Below are positions 31,201 to 46,200 of a DNA stretch of 64,000 nt, in pieces. The position numbers were made by a program, and so were the translations under genes. The DNA comes from Acridotheres tristis (taxonomy: Eukaryota > Chordata > Aves > Passeriformes > Sturnidae), in NCBI GenBank assembly GCA_037013685.1, contig CM072891.1, positions 20,994,501 through 21,058,500 on the forward strand, read 5' to 3'. The notes under the pieces were generated by a model, which had not been told where the DNA came from, did no database searches, and saw only the letters and a program-made list of their open reading frames with translations. Each line of letters begins with the position of its first letter. The stretch's first letter is position 1.

Positions 31201-34200
31201 CCAAAACCTATGGGAAGTTTTCTGCTTTGGAAACTCTGAACAGTGAAGTTCAGCTCAGTATGTGCAAAATTCACTGTCACTAACATCGAGTGGAAGTAAA
31301 ATGCCAAAATTGATAGAATGAGTCAATCAGTAATTACAATTCTTTGGAGCTAATGATGACATAATACTGCAGGTCTATGGTCACAAGATACATTTATCCA
31401 AAACAAAGCTTTCAGCCTATGCTGTGCTTACATGAAAATGCTGCAGAAAAAGGGCTGTGTATCTAAACAATCATAAAGAATATTATAATCCCCAAAACAG
31501 GCTTTTTACCTTGTGTCGTGTAATTTGATTGTTTATGCATGTTGCTTTGTGGTTTGACATCCTTGTGGATAAGTGTCTTTCCATTGTCTGAAGTATTCCA
31601 TCCTTCTCAAATTGGGCAATGTCGTTCAAAGGATCCCAAGGTCTAAGACTTTTGAGACCAAATGAAAAAACATTCATCAGAAAAGCAAGAATCCCACATT
31701 AGGTATGTTAAGCCAAATATACTAATCCCACATGTATCAGGGCAGGCAATCATCCTTGACACTAGCCAGACTTCCTAGATGCAGTGGCAGGACTAAGAGA
31801 TAGTTCCCTGCATATTTGCAGTTCCTTGCAATAAGTGAGGGGGTTCAGTCTCCAGAGGCTTTGCCCTTCTTGCCCAGGGGAGAAGAGCACAGTTGTTAAC
31901 TCTGCTTTGAACAGTGCAGAAAATCTCTGCTAAATGACTCCGCACTTGATTGCAGCAATAGGAATTTACATCAATGACACAGTGGGTTTTCCATTGCCAA
32001 GCCCTCATTTCCAGCTATTCCCAATTAGTACCATGACTATGTATTCTAGTGATGACACGAAGCTCAGAAAGGGCAAGCTCGACCTGGTTTTAGGGAATGG
32101 CAGGGCTCTAATTACAGGTCTGTAGCCCTGCTTGCATCCCTGGGAACTCAGGCAATGAGATGTGTTGAGAACTCCCAGCTCAGCACTCACTCCTCGTATT
32201 TGTAGTGCCATTCGTTGCTCCTGGCATCGTGCTGGAACAGCAGCGGTTTCCATTCCGTGCCACTTTCCCTCCGCTCTCGGGCTGCATTCCTCTGCTCCTC
32301 TTCCAGCACAAACTTTTCCTGTGTCGCCTTGTGTTGATCACCTTTGTTTATTGCACTGGTAACGTGCTGCCAAAGCCTAGGAATAATTGGACGAAAGTTA
32401 AACCACCTTAGAACCATCAATGTATTTTGCCAGCTGGAACTTTAGAGCAGAAACTTGTCAGGTCTGTTAATATTCCACCAGAACTGTCAGCTCCTAATAA
32501 GGAGTTTGGTGGAACGTCTGTTAGGGATCTCTGTAACTTTCCCTTTTGCCCCCTTCCCTTGGATGCTTGTATCATTATTAATCTATTCGATGTAGCAAAG
32601 TGAGTCTGGCCGTAAGCTCTGGTAAACAGAGAACTGGAGATTCTATACCCACAAGACCAAGATTCTCCTTTAAAAGAATCTTCTGAAGATTAAGCGATAA
32701 ATGTACTACAGTGTGCCCTGCTCTGCAGTTAACAAACCTGCTCTGTAAGTTACAAATACAGACTTAATTGCCCATAATGCTCACTGCTGTCCAAACGAAA
32801 TCTTCATGTGTTTTTATTTTCACGCAACCCCTTTCTTAACTATAAAAAGGGGAATCTTTTTAGGGTGATGTGATGCAACACCAAATTCAATGTCCACAGA
32901 GAATGCAGAGCCAGGCAGCAATTGATGTGCTGGCTTGGGATGTTGGCTGGTGCTGGCTGACCGTAGTGGAGAGGAAGCACAACTGATTTGTTTAAAGCCA
33001 GCCAGCTCCACATAACTTTGCTCAACACATAGTGTTTTTGCTCAACAACTGTGCATTATTAATTTCTTCCATTTCCTAAGTGTATTGGGTTTACATGGCC
33101 TGGTTTTTGGCAACAGGGGTGCTATAGAAGTGACTTCTGTGAAAAGCTCCAGAAGCTTCCACAACATCTGGCACATCCTGATGGCTTCAAATATGGACAT
33201 GTTGCTGGCCAGCACTGGGATGGTGGTAATGTCTCTATGATAACATACTGAGGAAGAAATCGAAAGAAAGGTTGTGACTAGAGAAGAGTGGGGTGAGAAC
33301 ATGTCAGAGCAACAACAGAGCAACCAGGGTCAGTGGTGAAGAAGGGGGAGGAGGTGCTCCAGGTGCCAGAGCCCAGATTCCTCTGCAGCCTGTGATGAGG
33401 ACAATGGTGAAGCAGCTGTGCCCATGCAGCCCACAGAGATCCACAGGGATGCAGAGATCCACCCACAGCCCCTGGAGGAGACCCACACCAGAGCTGGTGG
33501 ATGCCTAAGTGGAAGCTGGGACCCTGTGGGAGGCCCATGGAGAGAGGAGCCCACACTGGAGCAGCCTGTCTGTGAAGAACCCCATGGAAGAGTGACCCAT
33601 GTTGCAGCAGTCTGGGGAGGACTGCTGCCTGTGGGATGGGCTCACATTGCAACAGCAATGTGCTGCAGCTGCTGCTCATGAGACAGAGCCACGTTGGAGA
33701 AGTTAATGGAGAACTGTCTCCTGTGGGAGGGACTCCACAGTGCAACAGTGAAAGACTCCTCTCCCTGAGCACCAGGAGAAGCCATGGCTGATGAATTGAC
33801 TGAAATCTCCACCCTCCTGTCTCCTTGTGCCACTGGGGTAGGAGGTAAAGCCATGAAGGGAGGGGTGGGGGGAAGGTGGTTTTATGGACTTATTTTACTT
33901 CTCATTATCCTGGTCTGATATTTTTAACAATAACTTTATTTTATTGTTGAGCCTATTTTGCCCTCGATGGTAACTGATGAGTATCTTCTCACAGTCCTTA
34001 ACTCATGAACCCTTTGTTAAATTTTCTCTCCTCTGAGCAGCTGCAGAGGACAGTGAGTGAGCGACTTTTGTGGGCTGGCATCCAACCAGGGTCAAACCAC
34101 AGCACTAAATTATGTTCCAGAACTACATTTTTAGGTAACCTAGATAACCCTACAAAACCTACTGCAGACTGCATTGGAGATCTCAGCTGAGATTATGAGG

Positions 34201-37200
34201 CAGGGTTAAACAACTGTTTAATTACATTCATTCATAAAATCCTGTCATGTGGTTCAAAGTACTGCTCTGCGGATGCCAGGACTTTCCAAAATTCCTACAT
34301 CTATTTGAAGAAATTGTGGTTGAAATAACCATTCTTAACAAGATATCCAACCTCAGGATAACATCCTGCCCCTTCATAACATGCTTAAGCAGTTACAGAG
34401 ATCTCTGGAGTCCAGGCAGAATTGTTATTTTAAGCAGACAAAACATAGCCTCTACTGTTTCTCAGCCCAGGTCTATTTCAGAGCTGTGCTTAATGGAAAT
34501 ATTCCCAATAGTCTAGAAAGAAACAGGTAAATGGGTGGGTAATATGTGTCGACAAAGCAGGTCACTGCCTTTCCAGGACTGTGCTGAGGAATTACAGGAA
34601 CTCTGCTGATCAGAAGCCTGCTCCCAGGAGAGAAGCAGCAGTGAGATGCTCCCCAAGCTCTCTACCTCTCTGACTCAAAGTCCGTCTGCTCCTCAAACAG
34701 CACAATGTGGCGCTTCAGTCTCTGCCTTCGCACTTCGCTGGTTGGGTTCCAGAACGTTTCTATGTTCCCATTTTTCAGCTCATTTATAAGCACTTCTCCA
34801 TCCTGAGAATGAAAATTAAAGGAATTAATGACAATCAGAAAACCAAGGCAGAAATCAATGCTGACAAATTGAAGCTGCTCCTCGATGATGATAAGGGATA
34901 TCAGTTGGTTAGGAGGCTGCTTTCCTCCTCTAGCCAATAAAATCTCACTGAACACTTCCTGAAAGTTTCTGGAATGAACGAGACAAGGCATTGCCAGAAA
35001 CAGTGGCTGCATTTATCATTCATCAGAGTAGAAAGGGACCTGGTTGCTTCTATTAATGCTTCTGTGTCCCCAGACCTGAGTGCCCACAAAAGCCCTAAGA
35101 TACTCTTCCACCACTCTTCCTCCCACTTACCACCCAGCACATATAAACAAGATCCCCAGCTCCTTTTTCCTGAGCCTCCCTCAGTACTTTCTCTCCCATG
35201 TTCCAATATGCTGGTTCCAGGACTGATCCCAGATCCCCAAGAGACCCCCAGTGTGGGTAGGATGAGGTAGGCAGGCATTATCAAGCACCACTACATGCAC
35301 CTCTAACAAGCAAATGTACAAGCACTTGGCTGCTGCTGGGACCCTAGGACTGAGAAGCATTGGGATTTGTTTCCCTTCTTTATTCAAGTGGGTTTTTCAG
35401 GTCCTAAGGCAGAGAATTTGCCTTTCAGATGCAAGGATTTCTGTCAGGAAACTGGATGGTGTCAGAGAAAAGCCAGGAGAGCAGGCCAGTACTCCCAGTG
35501 GGGACGGAGGAGAACCAACACCGTCCCTACCCCACTGCATGGCAGCTCCCCTGTTCACAGCACACAGCTGCAAGCAGCAGCTTACAGAGCCACCCTTCCA
35601 AAGTAATTTAATTTATTTTATACATCACTACAATTTTGTGCACCACAAACTACCAGCACAAAGGTCAGGGGAGGAGGGTATAAGCAGAAGGCTGGGAGCT
35701 GAGCAGCACTCAACCTTATGGCTCAGGAGAGCCCCTGGATGACAGAATCTCATGGGTGGTGTTGGCAGGACCCACAGCCGACAAGGTAGTCCACAGCTCA
35801 GCACAACTCACCCACTGACAGGGCTCATCCTGCAGGACAGGGAGCTTAGAATGGAGCAAATCCCTTGTATGTGTCTAGAAAGGTGAAATCTCCCAACTTC
35901 AAAATGGTCATTAGCTTCTTATGTAAAAATACAGATTGCCTGACAGGACAAGTCCAGTACCAAAGGCTACACTGTGGTTAGCACCTCACCACAGCAAGAG
36001 CTTTATCCAGGCATACTTCAGCTGGCCTACTTTAAATACCTCCTTCAGATGAGACAAATCTCGTCTCAGGAATAGCAATTTCTATAGACTGGCAAGGGAG
36101 CACAGACCAACTGTGATGTGTGGTGATGTAGATGCCCAGATGTTGCTCAGAGAAATACCCAGATGTCCAGCCCAAAGCCAAGGTTCACCGCTTTTGTTTC
36201 AGGCACCAGAAGTTCCAACCAAAATTAGACTACATAATTCACTATGCAATTTTATTCTTGTTGGATTTTGGTTTGAGGGTGGCTCTGAGTGAATCACTTG
36301 TGTTTACTGGGTGCACAAAGGTGCCAGCTGCTCTGCTGACTGTTCTGAGTTGGCCACAGAGATAACATCTTCACCACGTTGGTGACCTCTGTCCCCCAAC
36401 TGATGAATAGGGTAGTAACTGTCTTCTACCATAAAGGTTTGCTGTGAAAATAATGAATTCAAAACCCTCAAGTTCTTCCCTGATCATGATCTAACTGGGG
36501 AAGTACTGAACGCACCAGATTAAACACAGCCTCAAGATCTTTGCAATCACACCTAATACACACTGTTATCTCCTGCCATCAGAGCTTGTCCTAAGTCTCA
36601 GACCACAAATACAGAACCACTTGCTTGATAGAGAACCTCCCTACTGCTCCCAGCTTCCCCAGGCTCTGGGAGTGCAGTGTTACTCCCGATGCAGATGTAA
36701 GTGTAGATGAAGTGTGAAAGACATCCAGAGGTACCTTGAGAGGTGTGGCCCAGGCTCTGCACACCTGCATGCCCTGGGACTGGCAGCAAGAGGCAGGACA
36801 GGGCCCTCCCAGCACCCATTCCAGTGCAGGGAGCCTGCCAAGGGCTGCCACTCCTCCCTCAAACCCTGCAGTCATGGGTTTGTGACCAGCAACTTCGATT
36901 ATCAGATGTTACCCAGTGTCCAGTGAGACTCGCTAGCACTTCTTCTCCACATTTAATCTTCCCCGAGATTTGATTAATGCTCGTGCTGCCACCGAAGAAG
37001 GGCTGTCAGGGGAGAAGGGAAACAGCAAATGTGGTCAGTCTAGAGAGGACTGGAAGGGGAGCCAAATACAGAGATCTAATAGGAAGGAAAGTGCAACTGC
37101 TTGGCTTCCACTATTTTCGGGGGAATGGCAGAATGAATTCTAATATCAATTCTGACTGTCTCACATTGTGCCCCCTTCCTTCTGTTTGTAATACCACAAA

Positions 37201-40200
37201 CATTGTAGCTGCAGGTGGGGAGATAAGCCTTGAGGTGCATTAACACTCGGGGTGCAAGGTCTCATGTTTATTGGAAATACACTTATTTATTGTCAGGCAG
37301 ACATCAGGATAAGTGTACGTGGACAAGTCCTTCCCACTGCTCAGAATCACAGCCTTTGCACCCTTGTCCTAAGAAAAGGAGCAGCACTAGTAGTGACTCT
37401 TCTTGCTTATGGGACAGCAACAGCAGTGTGGGCACTGCTGATGACTTCATGTGTGTCAAATCTCTAGTGTGAAGAAGCTCTGGTCAGGAGTAAAAAAACC
37501 CTCCACAAAACAAAGAAAAACATATTTCCAGAGTCAAAGAAAAAAAATTCCAGAGCAATGAAAAATTCCACCCATCTCCTGGCTGCCAAATACAGGAAAT
37601 GCCAGTGAGAGTGTGAGCAGCTCTTCTAGTCACAGAACACATCTCCTCAGACATTTTAGCAGGCACTTTCCAGAAACATTTGTGCAGAGAAACCTCTGTG
37701 TGTGTGTGTGCGAGCGTTTGTTAAATAACAATATAAACCCAAATTTCACATAACACCTATGGATAGAATAATCACATGTATCTCAAGCATCTATCTCTGC
37801 AATCCAGCAGAGAACTGGAACATATCCAAATTAAAAACAAAGCTAAGGAGTTTACCTTCAACTTCCCACAATTCTACTAAAATAGACAGCTAGGAAATGC
37901 TCAAAGCAGAGCATGTAACTATGTCATGGGGACCTTTCCGAGATATGTTTGGATGACTCATACTGTTTTCAAGCCAGAAAAGAAGCACTTTAGGCTCTAA
38001 CACCCAAGTTAGGGAAATATCCTACTGGCCTCAACACAGTACACCAGGCCTATGGGAAGAACAGACTTTAAAGACAAATATGTACAAATGTCAGGGAAGT
38101 ACATGAGGTTAAGAGTTCCCTTTGTAAGGGCAAATAAAGACAGAAAAATATTATTGCCCTCAAAAAACTCACAGTTTGCAAAAGATTACCCTAATTCCAG
38201 TGATCTCGCACATTTATATTGGCTAAGGCTGCAACTCTGAAGTCCCACAGTCTCTCAGTTCTCCTTTCATTTTGTACTCAGGCAAGAAATTGTTGGAGCA
38301 GAAGAGAAATGGATGCTCCTTAAAAAGCAAATTAAATGCCCAAGAAAAGTTACAGGTTATCACTTTCCCTCCTAAATTTTAATCCATGTAATAACAGGAA
38401 TCCTCAGAGATGTCTACATTCTGTCTGCATATCATAAATTTGCAGCACCAGGCTTTCCAGGGGAGGAACTAGCTACATGAACAAGTGAGTGCAAGATCTG
38501 CCAGTGTGACTGGAAAATTCGCTCAGAATTCACTGTAATTCAAATTCACTGTAATTCACTCAGAATTACCTGCCTGACCAGTGGGCTGTCACCTCTCCTC
38601 TAGCCCTGATAAACACAAGGTACAGCTCACCATAAAACCTGCAAGGTAAGAGTACAGATGTGATGGCTGCTCGAGATGCCCTAAGATGCCTAATTTTCCA
38701 CATCTTAATTTGCCTCCAAGTTCTTTGTACACTCACTGTATTTAGCAAGCAAAACTAATTATCCCTCCCTAAACAGAAGCCACACTGTTATTGGCAAGCT
38801 TTCAGAACAAAATCTGTCCAGGAGCTAGCTGCAGTGAAAAGTAATATAAAACTAAGGCTTCCTGGGGTCAATTTGAGTTGCACGGGGCAAAACTGACAGC
38901 AGGGTGACACCTCTCCAGGCACACCCTACTCTGGTGGTCACATATACTGCTGGTACAGAAATTATCTGCTGTGAATGGTCAAAATGCTGGGCCTGGGGCA
39001 CAGGGGCAAGCCTGAGACCCACTCAAAATAGGGCCACAATGTATCTTACCTTTAGCTTAAATTCCAGTTCTGCCCTGTGGTTAGTTTTCTCACAGTCAAT
39101 GGTAACTTTCCCTCCAAGCTCCATTGTCATGGTACCATATAAAAGTCCTGAAAGGAAAAAAAGAGGCTTAAGAGAGGCTGCAGTGGAACCAAGCTGCTTT
39201 CTCAAGTCAATTTGGCTGTTGCTGACACACTGTGAAATTAATTTCTTGGCTTAAAGTTTTGAAGAGACAGAACTGGAGGTTTCTAGGAAATGGCTGTTTA
39301 CTATAAGCATGAAGAATCTCCCCCTGAGTCCTTATTCCCCATTTATAACACCAGCTAGGAAACAGCTTGACTCACAGGTGCACCTGTGGCAAGCTGAAAA
39401 TGGGACAGGAAAAATAAAGAAAGTTGTGCCCAGCAACCTCCTTCACACTAGTGATTAAACAGCCCCAGTCAGTTCTCTCAGGGTGGTTGAAGAAGAGAGA
39501 TTTGGGATTCACCAGAATCTGGGAGACATTTATATATGTTTACCATTTGCTGAAAAGGTCTTTTGCAGAAAAAGAAAAGTTGGTAAGAAGAAGGTTTATG
39601 CACAGGAATACTGCACAGAGGGCATGATATTATGATGTTACTGTTTTCAGGTACCCAGGCCCATCTAAATATAAACTTAGAAGTCATTGTGCCAAATTAA
39701 AAAAATAGAGCAGCCACGCCCCAGCCTCAGCACACATTGGCTCCAGAGAGCAAAGCCACACAGCAGCAAGAAATACAATAGTTAGAATAACAAGGAACTG
39801 ACAAGGGAAGTCAGGAATTTCCTTTACCCTCAAAAAGCCAGTTCAATTTCAAGCAATTTCAGTGTTAACATAATAAAACATTTTTCTCTTAAGAGGCTCA
39901 GAAATGTGGTATTGTTCTTTTCATCTTATTTGCAGTGCATATATGCAGTGTTTTTCCATTTCTGCATAGTGTGAAAACTAACACTATTGGGCCTAGTTCT
40001 CTCCTGGGCTGTGCACAGGTAACCCAGAAAGAGTTCAGTGAGGATTACTGCTGTGTGCTATGACTCATGGGGGACTCTCTGGAGTTACCAGGCCCTGTGG
40101 TATCAGCTACTTGAGAGGGGAGAGCCAGTGCAAAATTATTCAGTAAGACACCTTTTTGCTACTCTCTTTGCTTCCTATATGAAGAGTCATACCTTACCTT

Positions 40201-43200
40201 TACAGTGGGCATATGGCATAGTGATTATATAGTCTTCCCCTCTGCTTAGAAACATAAGCTTTGCTTTCCCATCCAACAGAGCAGAAAGTGAGTTGCCTAG
40301 AATTTAAAAAAACATACACATTAAAAAGTTCATGTTATACTTTGTCCTTCCTCCTACTTTAGAAAAAGCATTTCCAGTTAAATGTAGTTCAGTAATGAAA
40401 GAAGAGATATGAAATGTTCATAATTCAGGACTCTGTGCAAGTCATGCACAGCTGGAGGCAGGCAATTCTAACACTCTGCTATTCTTGTTTGCTCTGGCAT
40501 TCAGCCCCTCTAGAAGAAAGAGCAGTAGATTAAACAGATCAATAGTGGGAGCTTAGAAGTTTCTCAGGTTCTCCAGTTCTCACAACTTTTCTGACTGTGG
40601 ATGATCCTAAATAACAACTGAAATTGCCAGAAGGACAGCAAAGACTATCTAAAAGTGTTTGAGCAAACACACTCAGCAGTGGATACCAATTAAGAAATGT
40701 TTGTCTAAAAAAACAGATTTCAACAGTGTTTCAAAGTCTGGAGTTGTGCTGTTTCCATGGATATTAAATGGAGGACATTTTGAAGTCTGGGGTTCAACCC
40801 TCAGGAGTCTAGGAACCACATAAAGGTTCAAATCTGTTCAGAGACTTGTGTGTTTGTTGGCTGGGTGCCAGAGTGAATGGTGTAATGTGACTCATCCCAG
40901 TCACATGAGCACATACCAGTGCATACTGACAATCTCATACATTATCCTCAGCCTCTGCCTTCTGAAAATCAGATTTTTAAAGCTCTCAATCTTTCTATCG
41001 GATTCTTTATTTATTTTAGCATTGGAGTGGTGTCACACTGAAATGGTGGAAATGGGGAAAACCCAGGAGAGCCAAGACAAGGAAGACAAGGCTATCCCAG
41101 TGATAGATTTGTCAACCATTTCTTTGTTCTTATCTCTGAACACACTCAGAGATGATTAAAAAACAAACCAAAACTGATGCCACAATATTACCTGGGAGAG
41201 GTCTAGACTTAATGCCTTACCATAAAACTTGGACCTAGCTAGAATGCTGCCAGAAATGCAGAATCCATCCTTCCTATTGCTGACATGAAAAGCTGACACT
41301 GGTGGGTGATGGGACACCTAGGATAAAAAAAGGCAGGGGTGATTTATGCAGTCTGCACAGGCCAAGCAGAGGGGGGTGCACATTAAAGGGGGAACACAAT
41401 ACATGACACCATTATGTATGAGAGCATTATACATCTAATCTTTCTCCCCCACCCTGTATTTTCTTCAACTTGTGAAAGTTCACTTTCAGAGACCTCACTG
41501 AGATCACTTTCAGACCAACAGGTAGACTGTACGGTTTTCAAGAAATAAATGAATAGTGTGGAACTTTAGTGCAGCATTTGAATAACCTCCATGAAATGCA
41601 TGCAGTGGCTGAAATAAAAATTTTAACAAAGCTACAATTATCTGATTGGATGGGGGAAAAATGTATGTGAAACTGGGAGTCCCTTTACTACAGACCACAC
41701 AGTTCTCAGATCCCTTTATTAACACTGTAAATCTCAAACTACACTTTGTCAGGCCAGATAACTTATGAGCTCTGTCCTTCATTTAATCACAAAGACATAG
41801 AGATATGCCCTTGATTTACTCCTATTAAAATCATCACAGAAAGTTTAGAAATAAAAGATGGAAGGATTTGGTTGTGTGTTTTATGCCCCTTTTGACAGGG
41901 GCAACACAATCCCCATTTTATTACCAATAAGAAAACAGTAGGGCAGAATCCCATTGAAAAGGTCTCTGTTGAGGAAGCTGATATTATGTATGGGAGACCT
42001 GCTATTACAGTTTTGAGTGCCCACCAAGCCTCACATAATTTCTGTAAATCTGCAAAGAAAAAAGATCAGCAGCCAGTTTACCCTATGTTCTGCTCTGCCT
42101 GTTTACACAGAGCTCCAGGCTTCTCTCCTAGGGTGAGAGAGTAGTGTGTTTCTATGCATGGAGGTGCAAGCAGGTTGGTGTTTGCAACACCTGAGCATGC
42201 AAACAGCAGCTTACCTGTTCTGCTATGTAAAATGTGTGACTGTTCGTCTGAGGGTGAAACCAACAGCAGCGGAATGTCTCTCCCAGAATAGGGTTGTATG
42301 GCTTTTTTATTCCCTGAAAAACCAAGTAATCAAAACCTGCTACAAATGAAGATTTGCAATCCAGTGCTACAGATGGCCACAAAACAATATGGTAGTTTTT
42401 TCTGATGTTTTAAACCAAGTCAATCACAAGAATAAAAACTGAAGAACTAGATATATACCCACCTAATCTAACTTAATCTAATATTTTCATCTGAGCCATA
42501 GATTAATCTGCTATTCTCACCAATTTAGTATTTAGTACTACCCAATCAAAGTCTTACAAGATGATCAAACTTCATTGCTGCTGCTACTATATACAGCAAG
42601 GGTATACTGATGTGGAGACATGGCACAGTGGTACTAACTGGCCTGAAAAGAGAAAGGAGTCTTGCTTTCAGCAAAGGGAAAAACCTTGCATCCCAGGGCA
42701 TGTTACTTGTTGATGACCAGTTTTACTTTCTAACGGTCCACTGCAAAGGCTCTGAGGTTGATTGCCACTATTTTGCTTTCACTGAAAAGCTGTCTGTCTA
42801 CTCTGAAACCAAAAGCAACTCCAGTTTGAAAAGTAAAGGTCAAAGTCTTCTTAGTAGTAGCAAGGCAATAAAAAAGTCAATGACTTAAGATAGCACTTTG
42901 TTAAGAGTATTTAAACTGAAGAACATGCAGAATAAAGGAAACACCATTGTTATTCTGTTCAAGCATGTGTGTGTATATGTCATGTCCAACCCAAGGGTGA
43001 CAGAGAGGCAACAGAGAAATAAAACAAAACCACAGCAGAAGATTTCAATGCCCATTACAACCCCAATTTTACCTTTGGCTTCTTATAGAAGCCGGACAGA
43101 TACCACCTCAAAACTTGCTTCATTCGGGTGTAGGGATCATCTTCAAGGACAGCCCTGCAGAACAGAACAGAAAATGTTCTTGATACTGGCCACACATCGC

Positions 43201-46200
43201 ATTAGTTTCTTACCAGTAAAATAACATCAATTTCAATCTATTTCTCCACAACTAAAGAGAAGAAACTTCTGTGCTGCTGCCAGTGAAAAAGGTGTCTCCC
43301 AGCAGAAATCTGTATTTTTAGTAACGTACATCACACAACACGAACTGTTAAAAACTGGCACCCCTTGCCCCGCATTTCTGCAAAAAAGTCCAATAAAATT
43401 TCTGGAGTGTATCATGTTTGATTGGACACTGGAGTCGGTTAATGTGGCATTGTCACTCACACTGTAACAGTGTCACAGCTAGTAGAACAGTGTGAGCCAT
43501 AAAAACAAACCTATGCCATCAAAATCAAAGATGTTTTTTGGGGTCTCTTTCGCTTTGTTTCCCTCTTTCATAAAAGATCTTTAAAGCCAATATGCTGTAT
43601 GAACTCCATCAGTAATTTGAGATTTCATGCAATACTTCAGGATGGAAGTGACTTCAAAAAGCCATCTCAACCAGCACCTCCAAACAATGCTCAAAGGTGA
43701 AGCAGGAAGTAAACCAAACCAAAGGCATTCCTGGCATTTCCAACCATTTAGTCAGATTTAGAAATCAACTTGGGTAAATGATTGCAAAATTCATTTAGAA
43801 GGATCACCCGAACCACAAATTTAACAATTTTTAATCAAAACCTCCAAACCTCTTGAAGTCTTCTTTACATCTCAGCACTGAGAACTATTTCTTTAACTTC
43901 AGATGGTGCAAATACCACAAACAAGGCTTGAAAATGATTCTGTAATTACTCAGAGAAAGTGGAATAAAAATGAGTAACTAGTGCTGCTACTAGAATATTA
44001 CACACCCTGGTTTTACAATCCACTAGATGTATCTCATTCAGAAGGCAGGTCCTATCTGGAAGCAGAACATTTCCAATTTTCTACTCTGCTGTCCCCAGCA
44101 GGCCTCTCTCATCAATGATTTTAAAAGATGTTTCTTATTTGTTCATAAACCATTACAATTATATTGCTTTGAGGAACAGAAGTGCTTATCAATTTTGGTT
44201 GCTCTCTGTCCTATTCCCCTGTGTACATGGGTCACCAGGAGGTGGCACAGCTCTGCTGTGCAAAACTCCAAGGCATTGGCTGAATTCCCATCAGTTCCAG
44301 CCAACAGTGGCAAGCGTGTCCATATGCAAAGGTGGGTTTGTCTGGAGTTTAACTCCTCCTTCCCTGCCCCTCAGTGGCAGCAGTCTGTCTGTAAAAGTCA
44401 CTGCAGCTGGTGCTTGATCTGTGTTGAAGCCAGTGACCTCGGTATTGTTTGGGAGCCTTCCTGGCACACACAGAGATATTTTCACAAATAAAATGCCCAG
44501 GTCAGGCCCACCCTGTGTGCTGCTTACTGGGAGAGCAGGTCGGCATGGTAGTAGTAGTCGGAGAGTTTGTTAAGGAACGAGCGTGGCTCCAGGATGAAGG
44601 TGGGCAGCACCACCCGAGACAGGTCCATGCCAGGCCGCAGCTGCTTCAGCAGGATCCACATCAGGTTCTTGTTCTCCTCAGAGACGGTTTCTGTCTGAGA
44701 CGACTCCCCTGTCTACAAAGGCAAAGAGAACTTTAGGGCAGAAAGAGGAAAACCATTCCTTGTGGGGGCACTTCTCTGGGGGCCCAAGCTCACCAGGTGC
44801 AACGCTCACCTACAGCACTGCAGAGAGACAGCAGCCATGTCTCAGCAGAAATGAATCCCCAGAGCAATCAAGCGAGTGGTGCAGAAAGCCCTGCATGTGT
44901 GTGTGAAGGCTGGCACAAGGCAGGAAGCACAGCAGCACCTCAGGGCTGTCATGGGCCAGCATGGGCCAGCATTAGCCAAGGGGACTCTGCACTGCAGATC
45001 CTCAGGAGGTGTGGACGTGCCCAGAACTGTTACAGCATCCCTGGTGCATGCACAGAAGCTCCTCTCAGACTCATTCTCCACAACTGAGAGATTATAAGAT
45101 TCGCTAGGATATATGTAGAAAAATATGTAGGAGGCAAACAAGTAATCAACAGAGAACAGAAGCAGTCCTCCAGCTTCTAGACAACACAAACTGCTGTGTC
45201 AATATGGCAAGGGCCCTACTGCCAGGCGAGAGGCACAAAAACTCCAGCACCTGCCAATGCTGCTTGGAGCCCTTTGCAGTAGAAGTGTAGGTAAAAAAAG
45301 ACAGGTATTATGCTGTGGTTTCAGCCCTGTGTAGTTCCTATGCATTCAATGGGTCAATGAGATGTGCAGCATGGAGGAATGGGCCTTTCACACCACTGGA
45401 GAAGGTATATTAAACTAAATTTACAAACAAAAGAGCCATTTTAATGCATCCTAGGTATCACAGTTTAACAGTCAAAGAGAATACTTAGGCTTTCTACTGA
45501 TTTTAGGCAAGAGATTACTATGAGAAAAAGGGCACTTTTGGAATGAACTTTGGTTTGGGAGATGACATAACACAGCACAACAGGATTTCAGGTGATATAA
45601 ATCACAAAACATTCTTTTTCACCACCTGAGCATTGCCACCATGTTGGCTCCCAATCAGCCCTACAGTCACAAGAAGTTTACCAGTCCTACAGGGCTTGCA
45701 GGCTGAGGGAATTTCAAACTGAGGAACAACAAAGCTGTTACTGTAATTGCTTTCCCATTTTTGTACCATTCTTCTTTTGACAGTCTGATGCAATACACAC
45801 CTTGAACCTCCAAGGAGAAATGGGAGACCACAGCATCACCTAAGGCTTACAATGCACATGGGTCCATCAGTAATCTCATTATTTGTCCAGATTCTCAAGT
45901 GTGTATGTACTGTCAATATAAATTAATGCCACGTTGAAATTGCTGGACAAAATGTTACTCAGAATCAATCACTGCACACAGGATGGACATAAGCACAAAA
46001 AGAAGAAGGTGCAGGAATGTGTGAATAACCTCAAATAATAACTCTTTTTATAACTTGTTAAAGCTACAAGATTGAAAAAATGGGGGGTTTTTCTGTTAGC
46101 AATCTACCTACTGAAGTGTCTGTTTTGTGTTCTAGACCAACTTTTGCAATCTCGAAGGTCTTCTGACCCCTGTCTCTGCCTTCACATCCCAACTGCAAAC

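Noticed and set aside
33278..33772. A 164-codon minus-strand frame in an OSBPL5 intron
   Set aside because: It lies wholly within the LTR at 33081-34101 and reflects its internal GC-rich repeats.
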